Made by a program: the position numbers and the translations under genes
Notes under the pieces: generated by a model
Databases searched by the model: none
What the model was told of the DNA's origin: nothing
The model's input: the letters and a program-made list of their open reading frames with translations, nothing else
In this document: piece after piece, positions 50,157 to 58,524 of the stretch
Numbering within the stretch: the first letter of the stretch is position 1
How the letters are laid out: each line of letters opens with the position of its first letter
Assembly: GCF_003323745.1 (NCBI RefSeq)
Contig: NZ_QOIL01000034.1
Span: forward strand, 1 to 64,000
DNA length: 64,000 nucleotides
Reading direction: 5' to 3'
DNA from: Sphaerisporangium album
Lineage (GTDB): Bacteria; Actinomycetota; Actinomycetes; Streptosporangiales; Streptosporangiaceae

Positions 50157-50435
50157 ATGCCAATCAGGTTGCGCATCCGCCAGCCGCTGGCGATCCGGGG
50201 AGCACTCGCCCTGATCGGCGTCGGCGCGCTCCGCCTAGCCGTCTGGGCAGGATGGCTGCCCGCCGAGTGGGCCCGAGTCGATCTGGTCAGCATCGAGCAG
50301 GTCATCGACGGCATCATCGTCGTGCTCGCGTGGTGGTCGGCCCATCGCGCGGTCACCCCCGTGGCCGATCCGCGTGACGCTACGGGCCGCGTGCTGATAC
50401 CAGTCACCACGCGCGCCTACGAGCAGGAAAGCTGA
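50157..50435 (+). CDS. small membrane protein, possible holin (92 aa)
   Basis: ATG 50157 after GGAAGGAG. Two hydrophobic segments (IRGALALIGVGALRLAVWAG and VIDGIIVVLAWWSAHRAV) and a short polar tail. It is the last gene of the late operon and is a better holin candidate than the longer neighbours. No lysin follows it. Confidence 0.6.
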   Translation: MPIRLRIRQPLAIRGALALIGVGALRLAVWAGWLPAEWARVDLVSIEQVIDGIIVVLAWWSAHRAVTPVADPRDATGRVLIPVTTRAYEQES

Positions 50436-50499
50436 ACGACCTGTGCGGATCCGGCCCCAGATCGCTGCGGCGCCGATAGGGTCTGGCCGTACCGGTGGA

Positions 50500-50568
50500 G
50501 GCACGTTCGCCTAGCTCAGCGCCGGTGGCTGGGTCTGGCCCTATCTGGACGACCAGCACCGACGTGCC
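50500..50568 (+). ncRNA. cloverleaf-like RNA or tRNA remnant
   Basis: GGCACGT (50500-50506) pairs perfectly with ACGTGCC (50562-50568), with a tRNA-like GCCTAGCTCAG D-arm start after two bases and a CTGG/CCAG stem near the 3' side. The T-loop consensus GTTCRA is absent, so it is not a normal tRNA. Confidence 0.3.
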
Positions 50569-50571
50569 TGC

Positions 50572-50603
50572 GTCCCCGTCTCCACTTGGCTGGAGACGGG
50601 GAC
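50572..50603 (+). terminator. late-operon terminator
   Basis: Perfect 13-bp stem GTCCCCGTCTCCA/TGGAGACGGGGAC with a six-base loop, followed by GCTTCGTCTTTCT. Confidence 0.8.
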
Positions 50604-50619
50604 GCTTCGTCTTTCTGGG

Positions 50620-51076
50620 ACTAATTCCTGCCGCGAGCTGACGGCGATCGAGGCCGACGGCAGCGACACCTTACGGTGAGGTTCTGCCACAAGGCGGGCA
50701 AGACCGAGCCGCTGCCCGTGTCGAAGCCTCTACGGCCGCTGCCTACAGACCACCCGGCCAGCGCGCTGCTCTTCGCACGCAAAGACGGGGGGTCGGTCGC
50801 CCCGAACGCGCCCATGCCCTGCATCCGTACATGGTGCGCACCACCCTGCTCACCGCGCTGCTGGAAGGCGGCATCCCCGCCGAGCAGGTCAAAGACATCG
50901 CGATGTATGCCTCGGTTGCGCTACGGCCGGCGCCGCACACCCTCAGCGGCACCCGGACGCGCCAACTCAAGGCCCAACACGCGGCAAGGTCGGCCGGGGA
51001 CTCTCGCGCTGGTTGGATCGCCCATGCGGAGACCAGGCCTGCCAGGCTGCTGGTGCAGCCGCAGCAGCAGGGTTAA
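50620..51076 (+). pseudogene. decayed tyrosine recombinase (integrase) remnant
   Basis: Three frames in turn carry integrase-like pieces: ELTAIEADGSDTL, then VRFCHKAGKTEPLPV (the K-beta-hairpin region), then HPYMVRTTLLTALLEGGIPA with EQVKDIAMYA, which corresponds to the HxLRHTxxT...G box. The box Arg-His has changed (MVRTT) and the C-terminal Tyr is not evident. At least two frameshifts separate the parts. So it is a dead integrase, perhaps that of an earlier element. Confidence 0.55.
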
Positions 51077-51190
51077 GTACCTGTTTATTGTAGATGTGAG
51101 CTGCGGCGAACTGTAATAGTCCGCCGCAGCTCACGGTATTGCGTTGTAGCGCCTATCCGCTATCTCGGCGATGCCTGCTCGATGCGGCCC

Positions 51191-51544
51191 CTAATTACTC
51201 AATAGGGGGGGCTCGGGGAACTCGTCGTGACCGATGTTGGACGAGGTCTCGTACAGACCACACCTAGCCGTAGAGGTTTGGTTTCCGCCTACGTACGGGC
51301 CGTAAATCCTGTAAGTTACGGGACTTCCTTGAGGCCTGCAGTCCATCCATACACGGTGTGTATGCTGGGCCGGCTTGGTGGGACACCAGGACTTGCCGGT
51401 AACGTAGCCTCCGCTCGAAGTTGCCTGATGCGTACAGAGGTTGGCTAAGGTGCTGGTGGCAGAGGCCGGCATGCTTGTTGCCAGCAGGGAGGCAGCGAAA
51501 GCCCCTCCCGTCAATACCGATGCCAGAACGAGTCGCTTCTTCAT
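51191..51544 (-). CDS. small secreted protein (117 aa)
   Basis: ATG 51544 with AAGGTAGG upstream. A clear Sec signal peptide MKKRLVLASVLTGGAFAASL continues to a likely cut after SASA-like ATSMPASA (residue 29). The mature part has five Cys (CTHQ, WCP, DCRP, RCGL), two disulphides likely, and YRIYGPYVGG. Secreted proteins of this size are common in actinomycetes; function unknown. Confidence 0.7.
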   Translation of the reverse strand: MKKRLVLASVLTGGAFAASLLATSMPASATSTLANLCTHQATSSGGYVTGKSWCPTKPAQHTHRVWMDCRPQGSPVTYRIYGPYVGGNQTSTARCGLYETSSNIGHDEFPEPPLLSN

Positions 51545-52161
51545 GTCCTACCTTTCGGGGAACGGATGACGAACCTTGCCGAACTGCACGCGCTACTCGC
51601 TGAAACTGCGCGTGCCGTGCGTGGCGGAGATCTGAGAATGACCGGGCTGCTATGAGCCCTCGACAAACCCGCGTCGCACTCCAGATATTAATCAATCGAG
51701 ATCTTGGTGGATATAGGGATGGCCATAGTATTTCTTTCAGGGTTAGAAACTATAACGTTTCGGAACGACGAGTATTCTATATTTGGAAGTGTGGTCTGAT
51801 GCGGTCATCGTCTACTCCTAGGGAGTGCTGCCGAATTGATGCACAGTCAGTAGCCTCGCCCGTACTATGTGTTGGGCTGCGACCTTGATGAGGGGTATCC
51901 GCTCCTACCGGGGGCCCATATCACAGTGAACGGCACTTCCTCAACACGATTTACTGGCAGCGCTACAGCGAGGCAGGTGCACGAGTTGCTGCCACTCTGA
52001 TGCTTGGGACGCTCGCCGGCTCAGCACAGCCACAGCAACTGAGGTATTTTCGACTGGCTTATGCCGGAGTCCTCACGCGATGGACCGGCGTCCAAGCGGA
52101 GTCAGTCCATGCAGGGCCCTCATCGTCGCTAATAAAAACACCGGTTGGAGTGTGAAACGTC
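51545..52161. other. 617-bp region without a recognisable gene
   Basis: Base composition is clearly less G+C-rich than elsewhere, particularly at 51680-51800. Open frames are short and lack codon bias. It probably contains the promoter of the flippase gene and sequence debris from past insertions. Confidence 0.5.
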
Positions 52162-53826
52162 ATGAGTCGCGGCCTGCGTGCCAGCGCCATCATGGCCGCA
52201 GGCACGACAGTGTCCAGGGTCACCGGATTCGTCCGTACCATGGTGCTCGCCTACGCCATCGGAACCGCAGCGATGGGCGACGCTTACAACGCGGCCTACG
52301 CCATTCCCTACAGCATCCTGGACCTGCTCCTGCTTGGCGTTCTGAGCAGTGTCGTGGTTCCCATGATCGTCAGAGCGCAGCAGGAGGACCCTGATGGCGG
52401 GCGGGCTTACGAGCAGCGGTTGTTGACGGTGGTCACGCTCGCACTGATCGTGGTTGCGGTTGCGGCCGTGCTTGCGGCGCCGTTGCTGATCGACCTCTAC
52501 ACCACCAACTGGGCGCCCGACAGCGACGAGTTCCAGGTGGCGGTGATGCTGGCCAGGTTCATCCTGCCGCAGCTTGCCTTCTTCGGCATTGGGGCTGTCG
52601 CCGGCGCCATCCTGAACACTCGCGATCGTTTCGCCGCGCCGATGTGGGCGCCGGTGGTCAACAACCTCGTAGTGATCTGCATACTGCTGGCCTTCGCGAT
52701 GGTCGCGGGTAGGGGGGGCAGCAACGTCTCACAGGTCACTGAGGCGCAGCTGGCACTTCTTGGCCTGGGTACGACGGCCGGGATCGTGGCGCAGTCGATC
52801 GTCTTGATCATCTCACTCAAGCGAGCCGGGTTCTCCTTCGTCCCCCGCTTCGATCTGCGGAACGCTCGGCTAGGTGAGATGGCCAAGATGGGCGTCTGGA
52901 CCATCGGGTACGTAGTGATCACCCAGCTCGGCTTCATGCTCACCACGAATCTGTCCAGCGCAGCCGGTGACCAGGCGCCTGGCCATGGCATCACCCCCTA
53001 CACCTTCGCCTTCCAGCTCTTCCAGCTGCCCTACGGCATCATCGGCGTCTCAGTGATCACAGCCATGCTGCCGCGTATGAGCCGGGCCGTCGGCAAGGGA
53101 CGGCTCGACGACGTCCGCGACGAATTTCAGTCGAGCGTGCGACTTATCAGTTCGGTGATGGTACCGGTCTCCATCCTGCTCATGGTTCTGGGCCCCGCCA
53201 TCACCGTGCCGATCTACGCCCATGGAGCTACCTCCGTGGCCGATGCCATCTACATCGGCAATGTCCTCCAGGTGTACGGGCTAGCACTGATGCCTTTTGC
53301 GGTGTTCCAGTTGCTGCTGCGCGTCTTTTACAGCTTCGGTGACACCCGTACGCCGGTGTTCGTGGGCGCGGGTACGACCGCAGTCAACGCATTGCTCATG
53401 GTGATCCTGTACGTCTCACTCCCCGCCCGGTATGTCGTCATGGGACTGGCCTTCGCCTACGCCATCGCCTACACGCTCGGTGGGATCGTCGCCTGGGTTC
53501 TGGCCAGCCGCCGCGTACAAGGCCTCGGTGGCTGGGCAGTCGGGGCGGCCATCACCCGGATGTACTGGTCATCGCTGCCCGCCGCTGTGCTGGCCTTGGC
53601 CTCGGTCTGGGCGGCCCAGCGCTTGTCCGGAGGCCTCGGATTCGTCAGCGCACTCGCCATCCTGGTCGTCGGTGGAGGCCTTGGAATGCTGCTCTATCTA
53701 GGTATCGCCCTCAAGACTCGCATCCCGGAGATCAGTTCGATCCTCGGGATGGTGACCAGGCGAGCAGCCCCACCGGTGAAACAAGACGCCGACGCGATCG
53801 ATGACACCGCGGTAGTACCTGATTGA
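52162..53826 (+). CDS. murJ: MurJ/MviN-family lipid II flippase
   Basis: 554 aa, ATG 52162. The N-terminus ASAIMAAGTTVSRVTGFVRT and GDAYNAAYAIPYSILDLLLL followed by VVVPMIV are diagnostic for MurJ; about 14 hydrophobic segments follow, with LPQLAFFGIGAVAGAILNTR and LPYGIIGVSVITAMLPRMSR. MurJ moves lipid-linked peptidoglycan precursor across the membrane. Chromosomal actinomycete MurJ usually has a long C-terminal extension, missing here, so this may be an accessory copy. No cell-wall operon surrounds it. Confidence 0.85.
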   Translation: MSRGLRASAIMAAGTTVSRVTGFVRTMVLAYAIGTAAMGDAYNAAYAIPYSILDLLLLGVLSSVVVPMIVRAQQEDPDGGRAYEQRLLTVVTLALIVVAVAAVLAAPLLIDLYTTNWAPDSDEFQVAVMLARFILPQLAFFGIGAVAGAILNTRDRFAAPMWAPVVNNLVVICILLAFAMVAGRGGSNVSQVTEAQLALLGLGTTAGIVAQSIVLIISLKRAGFSFVPRFDLRNARLGEMAKMGVWTIGYVVITQLGFMLTTNLSSAAGDQAPGHGITPYTFAFQLFQLPYGIIGVSVITAMLPRMSRAVGKGRLDDVRDEFQSSVRLISSVMVPVSILLMVLGPAITVPIYAHGATSVADAIYIGNVLQVYGLALMPFAVFQLLLRVFYSFGDTRTPVFVGAGTTAVNALLMVILYVSLPARYVVMGLAFAYAIAYTLGGIVAWVLASRRVQGLGGWAVGAAITRMYWSSLPAAVLALASVWAAQRLSGGLGFVSALAILVVGGGLGMLLYLGIALKTRIPEISSILGMVTRRAAPPVKQDADAIDDTAVVPD

Positions 53827-54245
53827 CCGAGGACCGGGTGAGTAAGAGGTCGATGTAAAGGATCGACGGCGTCCCGCATGAATCGGCGTAGCTCACCGGG
53901 TCCAGGGCCTCGACCTCACCCGACTCTGGGCCAGGCGCACAGATCGTGGCGCCATTCCCGCGCAGGTGGTAATGCCATGGCTCGCGTGACCGCTTTAGAC
54001 GCCTACCGCGTGAGGCCGACGCTGAAACGAGGCAGTGACCTGGCGGCCACCCCGTAAGGTCGGCATATCGCGCAGGACAGGGCGTTCGGATCGATCTCAT
54101 AACCTGGTGTGGACAGCCTCTCCTCGAGGAGCTGAGGCGGCGGGAGATTCCCGCCGCGCAGGTACTGTTCACCTGAGGCGACCAACCCGCCGATCAGCGG
54201 CTGCGAGTCCGGGCCAGCCCACGCCTGGGCAGGCCACACGCGGGA
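53827..54245 (-). pseudogene. possible remnant of a VanY/M15-like peptidase gene
   Basis: 419 bp without intact gene. On the minus strand two frames contain protein-like pieces: GYEIDPNALSCAICRPYGVA and, after a shift, SREPWHYHLRGNGATICAPG ... SGEVEALDPVSYADSCGTPS. EPWHY recalls the second metal-ligand motif of M15 peptidases. No start or full domain remains. Its link to peptidoglycan matches the MurJ neighbour, but the call is tentative. Confidence 0.3.
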
Positions 54246-54911
54246 TCAGCGGTTCTTGTCGCGTCGGTGGCGTAGCCACAAAAGGACGCTGGCCACCGAC
54301 CCGGCGATGGCGCCGATCTTTTCGGCACTGTCCATCACCCCGTCCCAGCCGCGGCCCTGCCCGTAGTAGTAGCGGCAGGTGAGCAGCGTGACCGCAGCGA
54401 TCAGCCACTCGGTACGAGGGGAGACCAGCAACCAGTCCAGCAGCTTCATCGCGGGGCGGGCCAGGTCGCGGATGCGGAACCGGATCGCGGCCACCAGCAA
54501 CCCGGCGGCGTGCCGCAACCGGATCAGGGTGCCGGAGCGGTCCAGGCCGGTGGCGTCCAGGCGTAGCAGGTCGGCCAGGAATTCCTCGATGCGCCAGGCG
54601 CGGTGGCACCCGGCGATGGCCACGGCCAGGGTGGCCAAGGTGACTGCGGTGGTATGGCTGAGCCGGTTCACGTCCACGCCGCGCAGCGCCTGGATGACAT
54701 CGCTGATCATGCTGACGGCGGCGATGAGCACACCGATGCCCAGGCTCATTCCGGCCACGGCGACGGCGGGGGTCCATCCGGCGATCAGCCCGGCGATCGC
54801 ACCGAAGAAGATCACCACACTCAGCGTGATGGTGATGATCAGGTTGTGGCCTTCGCTGAGTACGTCGGTGGCGAACGCCACGGTCAGGGCGATGAGCGCG
54901 GCGGTGAACAC
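54246..54911 (-). CDS. multi-pass membrane protein of the PadR operon (221 aa)
   Basis: GTG 54911. Hydrophobic helices are seen at LIITITLSVVIFFGAIAGLI, AVAVAGMSLGIGVLIAAVSM, TAVTLATLAVAIAG and, near the end, IAGSVASVLLWLRH. A long amphipathic middle lies between. No transporter motif recognised. It follows the PadR gene and the 66-aa gene in one minus-strand operon. Confidence 0.6.
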   Translation of the reverse strand: MFTAALIALTVAFATDVLSEGHNLIITITLSVVIFFGAIAGLIAGWTPAVAVAGMSLGIGVLIAAVSMISDVIQALRGVDVNRLSHTTAVTLATLAVAIAGCHRAWRIEEFLADLLRLDATGLDRSGTLIRLRHAAGLLVAAIRFRIRDLARPAMKLLDWLLVSPRTEWLIAAVTLLTCRYYYGQGRGWDGVMDSAEKIGAIAGSVASVLLWLRHRRDKNR

Positions 54912-54944
54912 CGCGCCGATGGCACAACCGGTAGGCCGAGCAGG

Positions 54945-55145
54945 CTATCTCCGTCGCTGTCCCGCCAGCTTCCCAACCGCGCGGGCGGCGCCGGTAGCGC
55001 CCAGGACGGCCATGCCGGCCACGGCGCAGCGCACCAGTCCGGCCAGGCGCATCAAGGTGTCCTTGGCCGGCACGGTTTTGTCGGGCCCCGCAGCTGAGGA
55101 GTTGTCCCGGGGTGTGTTCTGCCGGGGGGACAGATCAGTGGTCAC
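54945..55145 (-). CDS. small membrane protein (66 aa)
   Basis: GTG 55145 overlaps the PadR stop by 4 bp. A polar N-terminus is followed by a hydrophobic helix (LVRCAVAGMAVLGATGAARA) and a basic end. Translationally coupled to the PadR regulator, so probably a partner of the membrane protein downstream. Confidence 0.55.
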   Translation of the reverse strand: MTTDLSPRQNTPRDNSSAAGPDKTVPAKDTLMRLAGLVRCAVAGMAVLGATGAARAVGKLAGQRRR

Positions 55146-55468
55146 GTGCGTCCTTCTCGCAATAGCGCCGTGGCAGGCCACGCGCGGGCACGCCGGGAGT
55201 CCTCAGCGGCCTGGTACAGCCGCCGGCCTGTGCCGGTCAGGGCATAAAAGCGGCGGCGCGGCCGCCCGCTCGGATCGCCCTGTTCCCAGCCCCCGCTGAT
55301 CCACCCTGCCTCCTCTAACCGCTCCAGAACCGGGTACACCGTCCCAGAGCCCAGCCCGGCCAGCGCGCAGATGCGATACCCCCACACCGGGTCATCCGTG
55401 TCGGACGCCAGCAGCACATCGAGCACGAGCCGGGTGGCAGTCGTCAGTCTGATCCTCGCCGCGCTCAT
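55142..55468 (-). CDS. PadR-family transcriptional regulator
   Basis: 108 aa, ATG 55468. RLTTATRLVLDVLLASDTDD, GYRICALAGLGSGTVYPVLE and RLEEAGWISGGWE give the PadR winged helix; RRFYALTGTGRRLY is the wing. PadR regulators commonly control the membrane proteins encoded next to them, as here. Some plasmid-borne relatives sense stress or drugs. Confidence 0.9.
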   Translation of the reverse strand: MSAARIRLTTATRLVLDVLLASDTDDPVWGYRICALAGLGSGTVYPVLERLEEAGWISGGWEQGDPSGRPRRRFYALTGTGRRLYQAAEDSRRARAWPATALLREGRT

Positions 55469-55612
55469 GACCCCTAATCCTGAACCGCCACCGCTCGCCC
55501 TATGTCGAGAACGACGCACTCACCTGGAGTCACAGGCCGTACCACGCCCGTCTCGACGTGTATCTCTGGACGCCCCGGCGACGCGCTGCGGTGGACCAGG
55601 ACGGCACCTCGA

Positions 55613-56006
55613 GTGCTCAGTCCCACGACCGTGGGGAAGACGCGGCCGCAGCGAGGGCGTCGAGCGCCCTGTTCGGCTCACCCCCATGGGCATGGGGGGG
55701 ACCCGGATCATGAACGGGTAGGTGCCTATGCGGCCGGCTTACCCCCGCGGGCGTGGGGAGGACTCACGCGCAAATCCCGATCACGCGGAACGTCGCGGCT
55801 CGCCCCCACGGGCGTGGGGAGGACGGCGTGGTCACCGAGTTCGTGAACATCGCGACCGGCTCACCCCCACGGGCGTGGGGAGGACTCGAATCGCTCGGGG
55901 TATTCCTCCGCGAGTCGCGGCTCACCCCCACGGGCGTGGGGAGGACTCGTCGACCAGCAGCTCCGACCATCGGGGCGTCGGCTCACCCCCACGTGGGGGT
56001 GAGCCG
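55613..56006 (-). CRISPR. CRISPR array, left half, repeats on the minus strand
   Basis: 29-bp type I-E-like repeats at 55613-55641 (degenerate), 55674-55702, 55735-55763, 55796-55824, 55857-55885 and 55918-55946, then the palindromic junction at 55979-56006. All spacers are 32 bp. Match to the consensus improves from about 22 of 28 at the left end to perfect at the centre, so the leader-distal end is on the left. Confidence 0.95.
55979..56006. repeat. palindromic chimeric repeat joining two inverted CRISPR arrays
   Basis: 28 bp, perfect palindrome: the CGGCTCACCCCCAC half of the minus-strand repeat directly followed by its own reverse complement. It replaces a 29-bp repeat at exactly the expected 32-bp spacing on both sides. 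Confidence 0.95.
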
Positions 56007-56249
56007 GCCAGCCGCGACACCGCCCGCCGGGTGGCTGGGTCCTCCCCACGCCCGTGGGGGTGAGCCGTCATCGACCTCACGCGGGTCGGTGCCGCCGCGG
56101 TCCTCCCCACGCCCGTCGGGGTGAGCCGTACGCGACGTCGCCGTCGAAGTCAAAGGCACGTCCTCCCCATGCCCGTGGGGGTGAGCCGATCGCCTGCATG
56201 CAGCCGTTGGCCCGTCCCAGGTCCTCCCCACACCCGTGGGGGTGAGCGG
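55979..56249 (+). CRISPR. CRISPR array, right half, repeats on the plus strand
   Basis: Repeats reading GTCCTCCCCACGCCCGTGGG and onwards to GTGAGCCG lie at 56039-56067, 56100-56128, 56160-56188 and 56221-56249, with spacers of 32, 32, 31 and 32 bp counted from the junction. The last repeat has changes in its stem and 3' end, as expected of a trailer end. No leader and no cas genes are in the window. Confidence 0.95.
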
Positions 56250-56363
56250 CACGAGGGTAGACGGAAGGGAACGGGCGACGCCGTGGCGGCGGCCAAGCGC
56301 ACCCTGTGGCCCCAGGCATGCCGTCGCCCCGCCACCTGGATGGAGGGCGGGGCGACAGTGGCG

Positions 56364-56513
56364 TCAGATGCTGGAGTTGAACCTCACGCCGCTGCCCGAC
56401 TGGGCCAGCGTCCGGCCGTCGCGGTCCAGCCAGCCGGCCTGGGCTAGCGTGGCGAGTTGGCCGAGCGGCACCGCGCGCAGGTCCGGCAGGGCCGTGGCGT
56501 CTGCGTGTTCCAT
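56364..56513 (-). CDS. small protein downstream of the HU gene (49 aa)
   Basis: ATG 56513 follows the HU stop by 7 bp. It reads MEHADATALPDLRAVPLGQL ... AGWLDRDGRTLAQSGSGVRF, a short acidic protein with good codon bias. It is probably cotranscribed with HU. Function unknown. Confidence 0.45.
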   Translation of the reverse strand: MEHADATALPDLRAVPLGQLATLAQAGWLDRDGRTLAQSGSGVRFNSSI

Positions 56514-56520
56514 GGCGGCC

Positions 56521-56835
56521 TCAGGCGCTGGTGGCCGCGACGGCGTCCTTCAACGCCTTGGCCAGCCGCACGACGGGCACGTTCTTGGCGTCGAGCGGGA
56601 TCTGGTCGCCGGTCTGCGGGTTGCGGGCGGTGCGGGCCGACCGGGTCTTGCGCTCGAACACGCCGAGCCCTGGCAGGTCCACGCGCTCGCCAGCGGCGAC
56701 AGCCTCCTGGAGCGCGGCGGTGAGCGCCTTGAGCGCGAGGTCGATCTGGTTCTGGGTGAGTGCCTTCTGGGAAGCAGCCTCGGCGAGGGTACTGGGCTTG
56801 GCAGCGGCCTTAGCGATGAACTCGGCCTTCTTCAT
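56521..56835 (-). CDS. hup: HU-family DNA-binding protein, copy 1
   Basis: 104 aa, ATG 56835 with GGGAG upstream. KKAEFIAKAAAKPSTLAEAA begins the HU dimerisation helices and VDLPGLGVFERKTRSARTAR followed by NPQTGDQIP is the DNA-binding arm with its conserved RNPxTG. HU dimers bend DNA and assist replication, transfer or recombination. It closely resembles the HU gene at 59913-60224; both are on the minus strand. Confidence 0.95.
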   Translation of the reverse strand: MKKAEFIAKAAAKPSTLAEAASQKALTQNQIDLALKALTAALQEAVAAGERVDLPGLGVFERKTRSARTARNPQTGDQIPLDAKNVPVVRLAKALKDAVAATSA

Positions 56836-56961
56836 GATCTCCCGCATTTCTCCGGCTGACGGTGCTCCAGCATGTGACCTATTTCCGGAGTTTTGTCGCA
56901 AGCTCTCCTATCGTGAGCCTCTGGAGCCACACCGGCTCCATGGTCAAAGGAGACCCGCACG

Positions 56962-58383
56962 ATGTTGTACAGCCCCCGTCGCCTGGAGACCCTCTTCGGC
57001 GCCCCTTTGCATCTGGTCACCCATCAGCAGATCACCAGCCTGGTCGGCAACGCCGATGCCCGCGAGGCCGAAGATCTCGATTACAAGAGGCAATACGACT
57101 CTGGTGACAGGACGAAAAAGGAGAAGGGCAACGACGACATCGCCGTAGACATCGCCACCTTCGCCAACCATCTTGGCGGGCTGATCGTTGTGGGCATGGC
57201 CGAGGTCCAGGAGATTCCCTCGGCAGCGCTTGGCGTGCACCTGGTCGGCCTGGAGGGACGGATCACCAACGCCGCGGCCGCGCGAATCCATCCGCTCCCG
57301 CGTTTTGAATGCCGCCCTGTACCCGACCCCAACAACCCGAACCAGGGATTCTTGCTGATCGCCGTGCCGCCCAGCGCCTTGGCCCCTCATGCGGTGTCCA
57401 TTCCCTCCCAGCGGGAACAGGGCCTCCGCTGGCCCCGGCGGCACGGGGCGGACAAGGTGTGGCTTAGTGAGGCGGAGATTGCCGCCTCCTACCGGCGCCG
57501 GGTGATGGCCGCCACCGACCAGGCCGCTCGTCTGCTGGAAGTGGAGAACGACGCGGTCCTGGCTGCGGCGGTGACCAGTGCCAGCCGCCAGTATCCCTTG
57601 CCGCTGCTGGTGGTGACCTTGGTCCCCGACCTCCCCGGTGACCTGCTGCTGGACGGAGTCAAGATGCGGGCCTTTGAGGAGAGCACGCGGGACGAAGTGG
57701 CCATGGTCGGCAGCACGCTTCCGACGTTCACCTCTGCCAGTGTGGCGCACCGCCGACTGGTCGCTGAGGACGCTACCGACACCCCGTACGCGGTGCGCGC
57801 CCAGCTCTACACCGATGGAAGCGGCACCTTCGCCGTCCATCCGACGGCCATCACCCCGGCAGGCAGTGACAACTTCACTGTGCGTGTGCTGGACGCTGAG
57901 ATCGCCGCCAGGACGGCCAGCGCGCTGCGGTATATGGCTCGGCACGCGCGTGATCGGGCCGGAGTGAACGGGGCCGCTCTGGCACGCGCCATGCTGGTCG
58001 CCGATACCCATCTGCATCCAGCGGTGTCTCCGCAGCCGGAGATGGAAACTCTATGGCCGTTCAACAATCCCGACTTTGTGCGTTACCGCGTCGATCTGAA
58101 CGCTGCCACTAGGTACGCCGGTGCGGAACGGCCCCTGGGAACCCGTGTCGCCCGAATCGCCTTCGGTGAGGCTGGGGTATGGCTGGATGATCTAGCCGAC
58201 GATGGCCAGCCGCTGGCCAAGGCGGCCGCGCAGCTCACCGGCGATCTCTTCCAGACCTACGGCGTTCCGGAAAACCAGCAGATCGCCCGCGATGGCACCA
58301 TCAGGCCCTACGCCTGGGGAAGCCACTGGGAAACGGTCCAAAAGTGGGTGGTGAACACCGGGATCCCGTTGGCGGCGGATTAG
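56962..58383 (+). CDS. AlbA_2 (Schlafen-like) domain protein (473 aa)
   Basis: ATG 56962 after AAAGGAG. Residues 35-75 (EAEDLDYKRQYDSGDRTKKE ... DIAVDIATFANHLGGLIVVG) have the AlbA_2 signature: E...DxK, then DIxAFANxxGGxxxxG. The rest is an alpha/beta region (LPLLVVTLVPDLPGDLLLDG) of unknown class. AlbA_2 domains occur in regulators and in defence proteins with nuclease-like roles. It stands alone, ends at a hairpin, and is less G+C-rich than phage genes. Confidence 0.7.
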   Translation: MLYSPRRLETLFGAPLHLVTHQQITSLVGNADAREAEDLDYKRQYDSGDRTKKEKGNDDIAVDIATFANHLGGLIVVGMAEVQEIPSAALGVHLVGLEGRITNAAAARIHPLPRFECRPVPDPNNPNQGFLLIAVPPSALAPHAVSIPSQREQGLRWPRRHGADKVWLSEAEIAASYRRRVMAATDQAARLLEVENDAVLAAAVTSASRQYPLPLLVVTLVPDLPGDLLLDGVKMRAFEESTRDEVAMVGSTLPTFTSASVAHRRLVAEDATDTPYAVRAQLYTDGSGTFAVHPTAITPAGSDNFTVRVLDAEIAARTASALRYMARHARDRAGVNGAALARAMLVADTHLHPAVSPQPEMETLWPFNNPDFVRYRVDLNAATRYAGAERPLGTRVARIAFGEAGVWLDDLADDGQPLAKAAAQLTGDLFQTYGVPENQQIARDGTIRPYAWGSHWETVQKWVVNTGIPLAAD

Positions 58384-58462
58384 CTTTCGCTAAGCCGCTC
58401 CCGATGGAGGGCGCACCGGCTGGTGTCGATCACCTGCGCTCATGCCGTCCCGATATGAGGAA

Positions 58463-58495
58463 GCGCCCGCCCTCCGTCGCAGGAAGAGCGGGCGC
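58463..58495 (+). terminator. terminator hairpin after the AlbA_2 gene
   Basis: Stem GCGCCCGC/GCGGGCGC around a 17-base loop, followed by GTTCTGTTAT. Confidence 0.65.
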
Positions 58496-58524
58496 GTTCT
58501 GTTATATCGGCAGCCCGGGCGCAG

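Noticed and set aside
48593-50435. Endolysin gene in the lysis-like region
   Set aside because: The proteins here are membrane, coiled-coil or Ig-like; no amidase, CHAP, lysozyme or peptidase motif was seen.
50500-50568. Functional tRNA gene
   Set aside because: No GTTCRA T-loop and no clear anticodon arm; kept only as a cloverleaf-like remnant.
51652-51888. 78-residue frame in the low-G+C region before the flippase
   Set aside because: No ribosome site, no codon bias and atypical composition.
55502-56252. Several long open frames across 55.5-56.3 kb on both strands
   Set aside because: They arise because the CRISPR repeats lack stop codons; the proteins are tandem translations of repeats.
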